Positions 53,435 to 61,774 of a stretch of 64,000 nt of DNA are shown here, in pieces. A program made the position numbers and the translations under genes. The number at the start of each line of letters is the position of its first letter. Within the stretch, counting starts at the first letter, position 1. The stretch comes from CALHVX01 sp964640725 (lineage in GTDB: Bacteria; Pseudomonadota; Gammaproteobacteria; Pseudomonadales; Azotimanducaceae), in the NCBI GenBank assembly GCA_964640725.1, contig CAZXIJ010000008.1, positions 62,001-126,000 of the forward strand, in the 5' to 3' direction. The notes beneath the pieces were generated by a model. The model did not search any database. It was not told the origin of the DNA and was given only the letters and a program-made list of their open reading frames with translations.

Positions 53435-54883
53435 ATGACGAGCCAGCCGCCAGCGCCCCGCAACCCCGCCTCCGACGCCAGCGGTGATCCCGTTGCTGCG
53501 TGGATCGAACGCGCCGAGTCGACCCAGGTCCCCGTGTTTTCGGCGACGGTGGCCGACGTCGCCAGCATCGTCGATTCGTCCCGGTCTTCGGCGGCGGATC
53601 TCGCGACCGCGATTGGCCGGGATGCAGGGCTGACCGCCAAGCTTCTGAAGCTGGCGAACAGCCCTTTGTTTTGCCAGCAGGGCCGCAAGGCCCAGACCAT
53701 CAACAGTGCTGTGGTGCTGCTGGGCTTTCACGCGGTGCGGGATCTTGCCATTACGCTCTCGATCGTTGATCAGGCGCAAAACGCCCCCGGCCGCAAGGTG
53801 CTGATCGATACCCTGGTGCAGGCTTTTCACGGCGCTGGCCAGGCCCATGCGATTGCCCAGGGCGCGCGCTTTGACGGTGCTGACGAGGTGTTCCTGGCAG
53901 GTCTGCTGGCACGGTTGGGCGAGCTGGTGTTCTGGTCCAGCGAGACGCCGGAGCTCGAGACCCTGGCGAGCCGCTCTCAGCCGGGCATGGCTTTGCCCGC
54001 GGAAGAGCAGCGCGCCCTTGTAGGGTTCTCTCTCCGTGATATCACGGCGGTGCTGGTCGACCAGTGGCAGCTGGGCGATCTGCTGCGCGACGTGGCGCTG
54101 GAGCGCGGTGAGGACCCACGAGTGGCCGGCATCGCTCTGGCCTCTGAGATCGCGGCAGCGGGCGATGGCGCGCGCTGGGCCGCGTTCACAACCGCATCGT
54201 TGCGCGAAGACCCGGAAGCTGCAGCGATCGTGAAGCGCCACGCGGAGCTGTTGGGCGGCACGGTCGGGCAAAGCCTTGAGCGGATCCAGCATGCCGCCCA
54301 GGACGCCACAGACATTGCGCGCCGCTTTGGCGTGACGCTGACGCCGCGGCCCATGGCCGCTGATCGAAAGTCTGCGCCAGCGCCCACAGCACCGACAACA
54401 AATCCGACGCGCCAGGTCGAGGTGCTGTCGGCAATGACAGCCTTGATGCAGCAGCCTGTGACCCTGGATCAGCTCATGCGCCTCGCGATCGACGGGATTG
54501 TCGAGGGCGCGTGCCTGCCCCGGGTGTTCTTTGCGTTGCTGTCGCCAGACCGCAAAGCCGTTCTGATCAAACATCAGCGCGGCGAGTTCGGCACGCTGCC
54601 ACGGTCCATGACCCTGGCCGATAACCGGTTCCTGAACGACGCCCTGGAGCAGCCGGAACCGGTATTGCTCGCCAAGCCCTGGACGCTCATGGGCAGCCCG
54701 GCCTGGCGTGCCCCAAACCACAGCCTGGTGCTGCGCGTGATGGTCGGCCGCACCAGCATCGGTTTGCTCTACGCAGACGCGGGGCCGCAGGGCAGCTCAA
54801 TCCCGGCGGAGTCCCGGGCAGCACTGCTGATGTTCGTGCAGCAGATCGGGCTGAGTCTGCTGTCCGGCAACCGGGCGAGCTGA
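53435..54883 (+). CDS. HDOD-domain signalling protein
   Basis: The product is 482 residues from an ATG at 53435; a GTG directly before it is also possible. The HDOD domain spans about 25-240 (FSATVADVASIV, LLKLANSPLF, INSAVVLLGFHAVRDLAI) and lacks the His-Asp pair of true HD phosphohydrolases, as usual for HDOD. The region 320-480 looks like a degenerate GAF domain (MTLADNRFLND, ISLL type strands). The family takes part in signalling and stress control. A TATACT hexamer 9 bases ahead, with AGGAG almost touching the start, makes the exact start unusual. Confidence 0.82.
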   Translation: MTSQPPAPRNPASDASGDPVAAWIERAESTQVPVFSATVADVASIVDSSRSSAADLATAIGRDAGLTAKLLKLANSPLFCQQGRKAQTINSAVVLLGFHAVRDLAITLSIVDQAQNAPGRKVLIDTLVQAFHGAGQAHAIAQGARFDGADEVFLAGLLARLGELVFWSSETPELETLASRSQPGMALPAEEQRALVGFSLRDITAVLVDQWQLGDLLRDVALERGEDPRVAGIALASEIAAAGDGARWAAFTTASLREDPEAAAIVKRHAELLGGTVGQSLERIQHAAQDATDIARRFGVTLTPRPMAADRKSAPAPTAPTTNPTRQVEVLSAMTALMQQPVTLDQLMRLAIDGIVEGACLPRVFFALLSPDRKAVLIKHQRGEFGTLPRSMTLADNRFLNDALEQPEPVLLAKPWTLMGSPAWRAPNHSLVLRVMVGRTSIGLLYADAGPQGSSIPAESRAALLMFVQQIGLSLLSGNRAS

Positions 54884-54901
54884 CAACCGCCAGGCCAGGC
54901 G

Positions 54902-55851
54902 CTAGAGCAGCTGCTCCAGCAATTGCGCGACACCAGCGGTGCCTCGCCCTGCCAGCACCTGGTCGGCGGCGGCACGGGCGTAGCTGTCACAGTGTTCCGG
55001 AGTTGCGCCGAGTCCNNNNNNNNNNNNNNNNNNNNNNNNNNNNNNNNNNNNNNNNNNNNNNNNNNNNNNNNNNNNNNNNNNNNNNNNNNNNNNNNNNNNN
55101 NNNNNNNNNNNNNNNGGTCGGCGGCGGCACGGGCGTAGCTGTCACAGTGTTCCGGAGTTGCGCCGAGTCCTGCCCAGCTGAGCATGGAGGCGTCATTGGC
55201 GCTGTCGCCGATCGCCACGGCGGCTTCTGCGGCAATGCCGAGGGAGTCCGCCAGGGCCGCGACGCTCTGGCCCTTGGTCGCCACCGGCGCGTAGGCGGCT
55301 GTGACGGTGCCAAAGTCCAGCAGCTGGGCATCGCTACCAAAGCGATCGCCCAGCTCCCGGTGAATCCGGGGCCCGCGATCAGCGCAGCTGATGACGTCGA
55401 CCCCGTGCGGGGCCAGGCCGGATTGCTCCGGGCTGCTGTGCACCTCGGCAGTGACGTCCGACACGGCAGCAAAGTGCTCGGCGGCGGGGTTCAGCGCTGT
55501 CACCAGGTAGCGTTCGGCGTTGAACCAGGCCAGCCCCAGCCCTGCATCGTGGGCATAGCCGGCGATCGCCAGAGCGAGCGCGGGGTCGATCGGCGTGGAC
55601 GCCGTGAGCCTGCCGTCCAGCGCGTGAATCGATGCGCCCTGCTGACAGATGAGTGGGTGCTCGATGCCCAGGTGCCGGGCGATGCGCGCGGTGCCCGGAT
55701 ACATGCGACCAGTGGCCAGCACGACCACGGTGCCGGCGCTGATGTGTGCCTTGACCACCGCCGTGATGGCGGCGTCCGGCAGCGAGTCTGGCGCGACCCG
55801 CGGGGCCAGCAGGGTGCCGTCGATGTCCAGGGCAATGAGCTGGGGCTTCAT
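54902..55851 (-). CDS. HAD-superfamily phosphatase (Cof type), interrupted by an assembly gap
   Basis: Motif I IALDIDGTLL at residue 6, motif II ATGR near 46, the conserved Lys in ATKGQSVAAL and motif IV IGDSANDASML near 215 mark a Cof-like sugar- or nucleotide-phosphate phosphatase. The frame is broken by 100 N at 55016-55115. If the N run and one copy of the 55-base duplication are removed, the coding length becomes 795 bases, exactly 265 codons, giving a normal 264-residue protein ending ARAAADQVLAGRGTAGVAQL and a few more residues. The gene is therefore intact in reality. Its ATG overlaps the amidohydrolase stop as ATGA. Confidence 0.85.
54961..55170. repeat. 55-base duplication on both sides of the N gap (assembly artefact)
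   Basis: Bases 54961-55015 and 55116-55170 are identical over 55 bases and directly border the 100 N. This is what results when two contigs that overlap by 55 bases are joined by a default-length gap without merging. Confidence 0.95.
55016..55115. other. Run of 100 N (scaffold gap)
   Basis: Exactly 100 unknown bases, the usual placeholder length for a gap of unknown size. The flanking duplication indicates that no sequence is missing. Confidence 0.98.
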
Positions 55852-57173
55852 TCTCCGGGAGCCAGCAGCGTCTGCAGCGCGACCACCGTCGACTCGACGC
55901 CACGTTTCACAGACGGTTCCGGCGAAATCTTGAACAGGGGCGAGTGGTGGGAGGGGATCGGTGGGCCACCGGCCTCGGCCCATTCCCGATCTTTCTTTGG
56001 CGTGCCGCCAATGGCCCAGTAAACGCTGGGAATCGCGGGCTCGACGGTAAAGAACGGAAAGTCTTCAGCGCCCATGCCTTTGGTCGGCTCGCTGACCACG
56101 GCGTCGTCGCCAATCCTCGAGATCCACGCCTGGCGCAGCCGGCCCGCAAGCGCGGCGTCGTTCACCGTCGGCGGCACGCTTTCTTCAGACACGATGACTT
56201 CAGGCAGCTTGTCGTCGGGCAGTCCCGCGACCCGCCCCATGTTCACCGCAATCCGTTCGATTCCCTCAAGCAGGAGTTTGCGTGTCTCCGGGCTGGTATT
56301 GCGAACAGTCAGCTGCAGCTGCGCTCGGTCGGAGATGATGTTGTGCTTGCTGCCAGCGTGGAACGAACCGACGGTCACCACCCCCGGATCCCGCGGTGAC
56401 AGTTCCCGGGCAACCAGGGTCTGCAGGGCCAGCACGATCTGGCTGCCCAGCACGACCGGGTCCTTGCCGGTGTGGGGGCTTGCCCCGTGCGCGCCGATGC
56501 CGTGAATGATGATGTCGACGGTGTCCGCGCCCGCGTAAGGGCTGCCGTCGATCAGGTTGATCTTGCCGGCCTCGTTCTCCGAGGAGACATGAAAGGCGAG
56601 CGCGAAGTCCGGCTTGCCAAAGCGCTGCCAGAGCCGGTCATCCTTCATCGCCCGGGCGCCCAGCACCCGTTCCTCGGCGGGCTGCACGAGCAGCATCAGG
56701 GTCCCGGCCCAGGTGTCTTTCTTGCGCGCCATCTGCCGAGCGGTTCCGACCAGGCTGGTGATGTGCACGTCGTGACCGCAAGCGTGCATGACCGGGACCA
56801 CGGTGCCGGTGATGGGGTCTTTCTGGGTCGCTTTGGAGGCGTTCTCCAGGCCTGACTTTTCCTGTACGGGCAGCCCGTCCATGTCGGCGCGCATCATGAC
56901 CCGCGGGCCTTTGCCGTTCTTCAGGATGGCGACCACGCCGGTACCGCCGACGCCCTCGGTCACCTTGAAACCGGCGGCACGCAGCTCCTGTGCCATGCGC
57001 TTGGCGGTTTTGGTCTCGACCAGGGACAGTTCCGGATTGCGGTGGAAGTGGTCCCACAAAGGCCCCAGGTGCTCGGCGTAATCCTTGTCGATCGCCTCGG
57101 CGAGGGTTTCGGCCTGTGTCGGAATCGAGGCAAAGGCAGCGAGTAACAGGAGGGCAGCAATGGTTCGGTGCAC
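55848..57173 (-). CDS. Exported M20-family amidohydrolase
   Basis: A GTG at 57173, preceded by AAGGA, gives a 441-residue product that opens with a signal peptide (TIAALLLLAAFASIPTQA, cleaved near residue 20). Metal-site segments MRADMDGLPV near 95, HACGHDVH near 130, and PAEE near 160 mark the M20D N-acyl amino acid amidohydrolase/hippurate hydrolase group. No in-frame ATG gives a better N-terminus. It would deacylate an N-acyl amino acid or peptide in the periplasm. It is coupled to the HAD gene downstream. Confidence 0.9.
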   Translation of the reverse strand: MHRTIAALLLLAAFASIPTQAETLAEAIDKDYAEHLGPLWDHFHRNPELSLVETKTAKRMAQELRAAGFKVTEGVGGTGVVAILKNGKGPRVMMRADMDGLPVQEKSGLENASKATQKDPITGTVVPVMHACGHDVHITSLVGTARQMARKKDTWAGTLMLLVQPAEERVLGARAMKDDRLWQRFGKPDFALAFHVSSENEAGKINLIDGSPYAGADTVDIIIHGIGAHGASPHTGKDPVVLGSQIVLALQTLVARELSPRDPGVVTVGSFHAGSKHNIISDRAQLQLTVRNTSPETRKLLLEGIERIAVNMGRVAGLPDDKLPEVIVSEESVPPTVNDAALAGRLRQAWISRIGDDAVVSEPTKGMGAEDFPFFTVEPAIPSVYWAIGGTPKKDREWAEAGGPPIPSHHSPLFKISPEPSVKRGVESTVVALQTLLAPGE

Positions 57174-57335
57174 GGCTATGGATCCTTGGGGCGAGAGGTC
57201 GGTCGCGACCCGGGGGCCGCTGGCATTGCGGCGCAGCTTAGCGATCCGCGCCGGCCAGTGCCAGACGGACCGGTCGTTGACCCGATCCCGCAATCGCGGA
57301 ACAGTGCCCGCTCGTTCCCTGACTTGCGAGAGCCC

Positions 57336-57494
57336 ATGTCTGAAGAGCAACCCCTGCGTATGGAAGTGCGCGACCGGCTAGCCGGGATGCACATGGACGC
57401 AGACCAGTTCCTGCTCGCGACCAGCACGGCCGATGCCCGGGACGGGCGTGCGGCCTTTCTCGAGAAGCGCGCCCCGGAGTTTCGCGGTGACTAG
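57336..57494 (+). pseudogene. C-terminal remnant of an enoyl-CoA hydratase
   Basis: A 52-residue frame ends with ATSTADARDGRAAFLEKRAP, the C-terminal helix of many crotonases (a Thr/Asp-Ala-Arg-Glu-Gly-x-x-AFLEKR pattern). No catalytic part of the enzyme precedes it. It may be what is left after a deletion, or a short expressed protein starting at the ATG at 57336. Confidence 0.55.
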
Positions 57495-57512
57495 GGCGCC
57501 AGACCGGGCCGG

Positions 57513-58103
57513 TTACCGCGCCTGGGGCAGGGACCAGCCCCGGGCAATGCCCAGCCCGCGCACGGTCAGTGCGGTCAGGATCGCGATCCAGTTAGCGCCG
57601 GGAACGGCCAGGGCAACCAGTCCCAGGTAGCTCAGGGCGCCTGCAAAGGCGGCGATGGCGTAGACCTCCTGGCGCAGGACCAGGGGCACTTCGTTCGCGA
57701 CCGTGTCGCGCAGGATGCCACCCGCCACGGCGGTCACGACGCCCATCATCGCCGCGACGGTCAGGCTGTGTGTGACCGCCAGCGTTTTGGCGGTGCCGGC
57801 GACGCAGAATACCGCCAGCCCTACCGCGTCGAGCCAGGCCAGCGGGCGGGTAAAACGCTCCATGTGCTGATAGCTGAAGTAGGTCAGCAACGCAGCGCCA
57901 AGAGTCAGGTACAGATATCCCGTGTCGACAACCCAAAACACCGGCACGTCCAGTATCAGATCCCGCAGGGTGCCGCCGCCGATGGCGGGAAGCATGGCCA
58001 GGACGGCGAAGCCGAACACATCCATGTGTTTGCGGCTGGCGAGCAGCGCGCCGGACATGGCGAACACCAGCACGCCCAGGTAGTCCAGAACGAGCAAGGT
58101 CAT
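57513..58103 (-). CDS. TRIC/UPF0126-family membrane protein (YicG-like)
   Basis: The 196-residue protein has seven hydrophobic segments and the duplicated glycine motifs of the family: AIGGGTLRDLILD near residue 42 and AVAGGILRDTVANEVP near 127. Bacterial members have been described as trimeric cation channels; some act on glycine uptake. Its ATG overlaps the sfsA stop as ATGA. Confidence 0.88.
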   Translation of the reverse strand: MTLLVLDYLGVLVFAMSGALLASRKHMDVFGFAVLAMLPAIGGGTLRDLILDVPVFWVVDTGYLYLTLGAALLTYFSYQHMERFTRPLAWLDAVGLAVFCVAGTAKTLAVTHSLTVAAMMGVVTAVAGGILRDTVANEVPLVLRQEVYAIAAFAGALSYLGLVALAVPGANWIAILTALTVRGLGIARGWSLPQAR

Positions 58104-58903
58104 CGGGATGTGCCGGGTTTGCGCATGCCGCGACGCTTCCAGCCCGAGGTGTCGTCCAGGGCCGCCTTGAAGGGCGCCACCCGCGCCGGGTCGTAGCGGG
58201 CCGTGCTGACCGGGATCGTGCCCAGAAAGGCAAAGCCCTCGGCGGTGGGCTGAAGTTTGACGGCGCGGAACCGCACGCCGGCTGCGGCGGCTTCCCGGGC
58301 GGCATCGAAGAATGCCGGATCGTGCAGGACGGACGGGCGCACCACCCGGGCATCGTCCCGCTGCACCACGAACAGCACCGTGGCCCGGTGCCCTTGCCCC
58401 GCAACCTTGGCAAGCTCAGCCAGATGTCCGGCGGCCCGCACGCTCACGGAGTCCGGAAAGTAGGCGCCGCCATCGGGGTACACCAGATGGCAGTTCTTGA
58501 CCTCGACGTAGTGCCGGGTGCTGCCCTGCGTCAGCAGCATATCGATGCGCGAGTTCTCGCCGTAGCGAACTTCGCGCCGCAGCTCGCCGAAGCGCTTGAG
58601 CCCCGGGACCTGGCGAGCCCGAACGAGGATCTCTGCCAGATCGTTTGGAATCACCGTGTTGGCGCCGATCCAGCGCCCGTCGATTTCGAGAACCTCCAGC
58701 GTGTAGCGCAGCTTGCGCTTGCTCTCGGGCGGCACCTTCGACACCCAGGCGCGAGCGCCGGGCTGCACCAGGCCTTCCATCCGGCCAGGGTTCACACAGT
58801 GGGCGTCAATGACCTCGCCATCCAGCTCGATGCTGGCAATGAAGCGATCGTAGCGAGCCAGAAAACGGCCTTCGAAGAGCGGGGCGCGGTGCGGAATGAG
58901 CAT
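58100..58903 (-). CDS. sfsA: SfsA-family protein
   Basis: The product is 267 residues from an ATG at 58903. The N-terminal OB-like part (FLARYDRFIASIELDG) and the nuclease-like core with SRIDMLLTQG near 115 and YVEVKNCHLV near 130 (PD-(D/E)xK type Asp, Glu and Lys) match SfsA, first described as a sugar fermentation stimulator and later as a nucleic-acid-binding protein. The length is slightly above the usual 235-250, with an extra C-terminal tail rich in basic residues. It is downstream of the P450 gene by 28 bases. Confidence 0.88.
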   Translation of the reverse strand: MLIPHRAPLFEGRFLARYDRFIASIELDGEVIDAHCVNPGRMEGLVQPGARAWVSKVPPESKRKLRYTLEVLEIDGRWIGANTVIPNDLAEILVRARQVPGLKRFGELRREVRYGENSRIDMLLTQGSTRHYVEVKNCHLVYPDGGAYFPDSVSVRAAGHLAELAKVAGQGHRATVLFVVQRDDARVVRPSVLHDPAFFDAAREAAAAGVRFRAVKLQPTAEGFAFLGTIPVSTARYDPARVAPFKAALDDTSGWKRRGMRKPGTSR

Positions 58904-58931
58904 CAGGCGGCCTGCCCGTCGGGCGGTCGGC

Positions 58932-60191
58932 TCATGCGGGCTTGAACTCGATCTCCAGCTGCTTGAGCGAACGCAGCAGATAGTGCGGGTGGTAGCTGAA
59001 ATCGTTCTTGCCCGGCGCAAACCAGAGCTCGTCAATTTTCTCGGTCAGCGCCGTGAAGCTCCAGATCAGCTCCCGCCGTGCCAGGGGCGCGCCCAGACAG
59101 TGATGGACACCGCTGCCGAAGGCCATATGGGCGCCCGGACTCTTGCGATCCAGATCAATCTGGTCCGGGTTGTCGAACTTGCGCTCGTCGCGGTTGGCAG
59201 CCGCGTAGCGCACGTTGACCAGGCTCTTCGCGGGGATCGTCATGCCCGACAGCGTTGCGTCTTTGGTCGTGACCCGCATGAGGCTCTGCACCGGGCTCTC
59301 CAGCCGCAGCACTTCTTCGGCGAACACTTTGATCTTGTCGGGCTCGGCTTTCAGGCGCGCCCACACGTCCGGGTTTTCAATCAGCAGCTTGACGCCGGCA
59401 GACAGGGCGTTGGTCGTGGTTTCCGAACCGCCGACAAAGGTGTCAGCCATCATCTCTGCGTGCAGCTCGTTGTCATTCAGGGTCCGGCCCCATTCTTCAA
59501 TGACGGTATTGACCAGAGCGCTCAGCAGCGTGTCGTCCGGCTGCTTCCGAAGCCGCTCGAAGATCGGCTGGAAGTAATGCTGCGCCTCGATTTCCCGACG
59601 CACGGTGTCCAGTTCCTGGTCTTCCGGCAACATCATGCTGATCCGGTGAAAGAAGGCATCGGTCCAGCCTTTGATCTTCCAGATGTCGTCCGGGTTCGCC
59701 CCCATCTGTCGGCCGATAATCAGCAGCGGCAACGGAATCGCGAACTGGCGAACGAAGTCGCAATGACCGTCGGCCAGAAAGTCGTCGATCAGCCGATAGG
59801 CGAGCTGCTCGACTTCCGGGTCCAGACCCTGCACGACCTTGGGGCGGAAGGCCTCGTTAAAGATGGCGCGCATTTGCTTGTGGTTGGGATCGTCCCGGCC
59901 GGCGAGCGTTTTGGAGGGGACCCAGCCTTCCGCTTCAAACAGCGCGAGCACGCGCTGCTGCCGCGGGTTCGGCTGGCTGGGGTCAAACAGGGTTTCGTTG
60001 CGGTTGCTGAACGTCTCCGGGTCGGTGAGCACGGCCCGCACATCGTCGTAGCGGGTGACCAGATACATGCCGGTTTTCGGGCACTGGTGCACGGGCGCTT
60101 CGTCGCGCAGCCGTTGATAAGCGGGGTAGGGGCACGCCTGCACGTCCACGTCGAAGAAATGGATGTCAGCGGTGTTCGATTCCTGAGTCAT
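58932..60191 (-). CDS. Cytochrome P450
   Basis: The 419-residue soluble P450 shows the I-helix FVGGSETTTNA near residue 250, the K-helix EEVLRLESP near 290 and the haem-binding loop AFGSGVHHCLGAPLARRE near 355 with the Cys thiolate. There is no membrane anchor, so it is of the bacterial class that uses a ferredoxin and reductase; neither gene is in the window. It could act on a terpenoid, steroid or fatty acid. It follows the SnoaL-like gene by 19 bases. Confidence 0.93.
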   Translation of the reverse strand: MTQESNTADIHFFDVDVQACPYPAYQRLRDEAPVHQCPKTGMYLVTRYDDVRAVLTDPETFSNRNETLFDPSQPNPRQQRVLALFEAEGWVPSKTLAGRDDPNHKQMRAIFNEAFRPKVVQGLDPEVEQLAYRLIDDFLADGHCDFVRQFAIPLPLLIIGRQMGANPDDIWKIKGWTDAFFHRISMMLPEDQELDTVRREIEAQHYFQPIFERLRKQPDDTLLSALVNTVIEEWGRTLNDNELHAEMMADTFVGGSETTTNALSAGVKLLIENPDVWARLKAEPDKIKVFAEEVLRLESPVQSLMRVTTKDATLSGMTIPAKSLVNVRYAAANRDERKFDNPDQIDLDRKSPGAHMAFGSGVHHCLGAPLARRELIWSFTALTEKIDELWFAPGKNDFSYHPHYLLRSLKQLEIEFKPA

Positions 60192-60210
60192 GGGTCGGTC
60201 CTGGTCGCAA

Positions 60211-60789
60211 TCATGGTTCCCGGGGGTCGCCCGGCAGCGGATCTTTCGGCCGGCGCATGGCGGCCCGGTGGTACACCGGATCTGCGGGCCGCCGCGCGCC
60301 GAGGATCATGGCGCTGCCCTCGAACCAGTCATCGGCCGCGGCATCGTCTCGGGTCCAGTCCACCAGCTCGCTGCGATAGGCCATGCGCCACTCGTTGCGG
60401 CGACGCTCGTAGCGATCGACGTAGCGGCCGCTGATGAGCAGGTCCCGGGGCTCGCCGGTGTCGTTGCGGGTTCGATGATAGGCCTGATAGTAAACCTCGC
60501 CAAAGGCTTCATCGCCGTCCAGATCGATGATGATCTGGCCCAGCAGGTGCTGGTTCGCGTCGTGGCTTTGCAGGGCGTCCATGCAGAAGTCTGCAAAGGG
60601 TGCGGGGTCCCCTCGATAGATGCCGTACTCGAGCCAGGCATCGGGCCAGAACACGCCGAGCAGGGCGTCTCGATCCAGCCGGTCCAGCCCCCGCATGTAC
60701 AGCGCGCTCAGCTGTCTGATCTCGTCGCGGTCAGCGGCTTGCTCAACGCGGGAGGGCCGCGGTCGGGAAGGCTCACTCAAGGTCGTCAT
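60211..60789 (-). CDS. SnoaL-like (NTF2-fold) protein upstream of the P450
   Basis: The 192-residue product has the pattern of polyketide-cyclase/steroid-isomerase-like NTF2 folds: EIRQLSALYMRGLDRLD near residue 23, a VFWPDAWLEYG turn and the strands IIIDLDGDEAFGEVYYQAYH and NEWRMAYRSELVDW in the second half. Such proteins often sit beside P450 or dioxygenase genes and act on or bind the same substrate. It leads the P450-sfsA-TRIC transcript, 15 bases after the tRNA gene. Confidence 0.8.
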   Translation of the reverse strand: MTTLSEPSRPRPSRVEQAADRDEIRQLSALYMRGLDRLDRDALLGVFWPDAWLEYGIYRGDPAPFADFCMDALQSHDANQHLLGQIIIDLDGDEAFGEVYYQAYHRTRNDTGEPRDLLISGRYVDRYERRRNEWRMAYRSELVDWTRDDAAADDWFEGSAMILGARRPADPVYHRAAMRRPKDPLPGDPREP

Positions 60790-60804
60790 TCCGTGCGGGT
60801 CAGC

Positions 60805-60881
<77 letters not shown>

Positions 60882-60928
60882 GGGGGGCGCTAAGATACCA
60901 GACCCAAGCACTCGGAGCGCCCCCCTGC

Positions 60929-61336
60929 ATGTGTCTTCGCCCCGATATCGTCTACGTGGTTAGCCGGGCGGTGTATGCCACCTATCTCATGCTCGAACAT
61001 CAGGGTTTACATGGGCATAGCGTCGGTTTCTACACACACTGTGAAGCTGCTGAAGCGGACGCTGTGGCGCAGGGGGATGAGTCCCGGGCAGAAATCTGGC
61101 GGCAGGTGCTGGATTTCGGAACCCGGCACTGCTGTTCGCCGCTGTCGGCCGTCGAGCTGGCTGGTGAGCCTGCCGGAGCAACCCTTTACGAATCGCCCAT
61201 GACGGTGGCCGCCGGCGATCGGGTCCGTGTCCACATCGGCAACCCGCGCAACCCGCCGCATGTCCCCGGTCAGCAGGCCGTCACGCCAGCGTCCATGAGG
61301 CCAGTGAATGCCGGCTGGGAGCCCGCCCGGTCCTGA
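60929..61336 (+). CDS. Hypothetical protein of about 135 residues
   Basis: A single frame from an ATG at 60929 opens beside the tRNA gene. The first 75 residues look protein-like, with EHQGLHGHSVGFYTHCEAA and SRAEIWRQVLDFGTRHCC suggesting a small folded helical protein. The C-terminal 50 residues are Pro/Asn-rich and less convincing, so the real end of the fold may be shorter. I do not recognise a family. The strand 61007-61420 otherwise holds only the operator described next. Confidence 0.45.
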   Translation: MCLRPDIVYVVSRAVYATYLMLEHQGLHGHSVGFYTHCEAAEADAVAQGDESRAEIWRQVLDFGTRHCCSPLSAVELAGEPAGATLYESPMTVAAGDRVRVHIGNPRNPPHVPGQQAVTPASMRPVNAGWEPARS

Positions 61337-61376
61337 CGCGCTGCCGCACGTCGCGGTCCGAAAGACGGCCGATTTA

Positions 61377-61398
61377 GTGTATTGGTTGACTAATACAC
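61377..61398. promoter_or_regulatory. YtrA-type GntR operator
   Basis: GTGTATT-N8-AATACAC is a perfect seven-base inverted repeat 22 bases before the GntR ATG. Sites of this form (TGTA/TACA ends with T/A-rich centre) are typical of the YtrA branch of GntR repressors. A TTGACT -35-like hexamer lies in its spacer at 61386-61391. Confidence 0.65.
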
Positions 61399-61420
61399 CA
61401 ATTCGCCCTAGGGTTTGCCC

Positions 61421-61774
61421 ATGACGCAGTGGGACGACAGCCAGCCGATTTACCAGCAGCTCCGGCAGCTGGTGATCAGCCGCATCCTGACTGGCGCCCT
61501 TGGCGAAGGCGATGCGCTGCCGTCTGTGCGCCAGGTCGCGGCCGACATGCGGGTCAACCCGCTGACCGTGTCCAAGGCCTACCAGCTGCTGGTCGACGAA
61601 GACCTGGTCCACAAGCGACGCGGCCTGGGCATGTTCGTGAGTGACGGCGCGCGGGATCGCGCGCTGGCCCAGGAACGGCACCGGTTCCTGACGGAAGAGT
61701 GGCCGCTGCTGCGGGCCCGCATTGCCGATCTCGGCCTGGACCTGGGTTCCTTACCTTCAGGAGACGACTCATGA
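61421..61774 (+). CDS. GntR-family regulator, YtrA subgroup
   Basis: The 117-residue product has a winged-helix domain at 8-75 (PIYQQLRQLVISRILTGAL, ALPSVRQVAADMRVNPLTVSKAY) and only a short helical tail, the size of the YtrA subfamily. Such proteins repress their own ABC transporter operon. It sits directly behind the inverted repeat and its stop overlaps the ABC ATPase ATG. No ribosome site is clear in front, and the -10-like TAGGGT lies only seven bases before the start, so leaderless translation is possible. Confidence 0.88.
   Translation: MTQWDDSQPIYQQLRQLVISRILTGALGEGDALPSVRQVAADMRVNPLTVSKAYQLLVDEDLVHKRRGLGMFVSDGARDRALAQERHRFLTEEWPLLRARIADLGLDLGSLPSGDDS

Noticed and set aside
54961..55170. 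A biological direct repeat flanking an unknown insert
   Set aside because: The insert is exactly 100 N and removing it restores an intact gene, which fits an unmerged contig overlap much better.
61007..61681. A 224-codon minus-strand frame across the GntR gene
   Set aside because: It overlaps the well-supported GntR gene and operator and encodes no recognisable domain.
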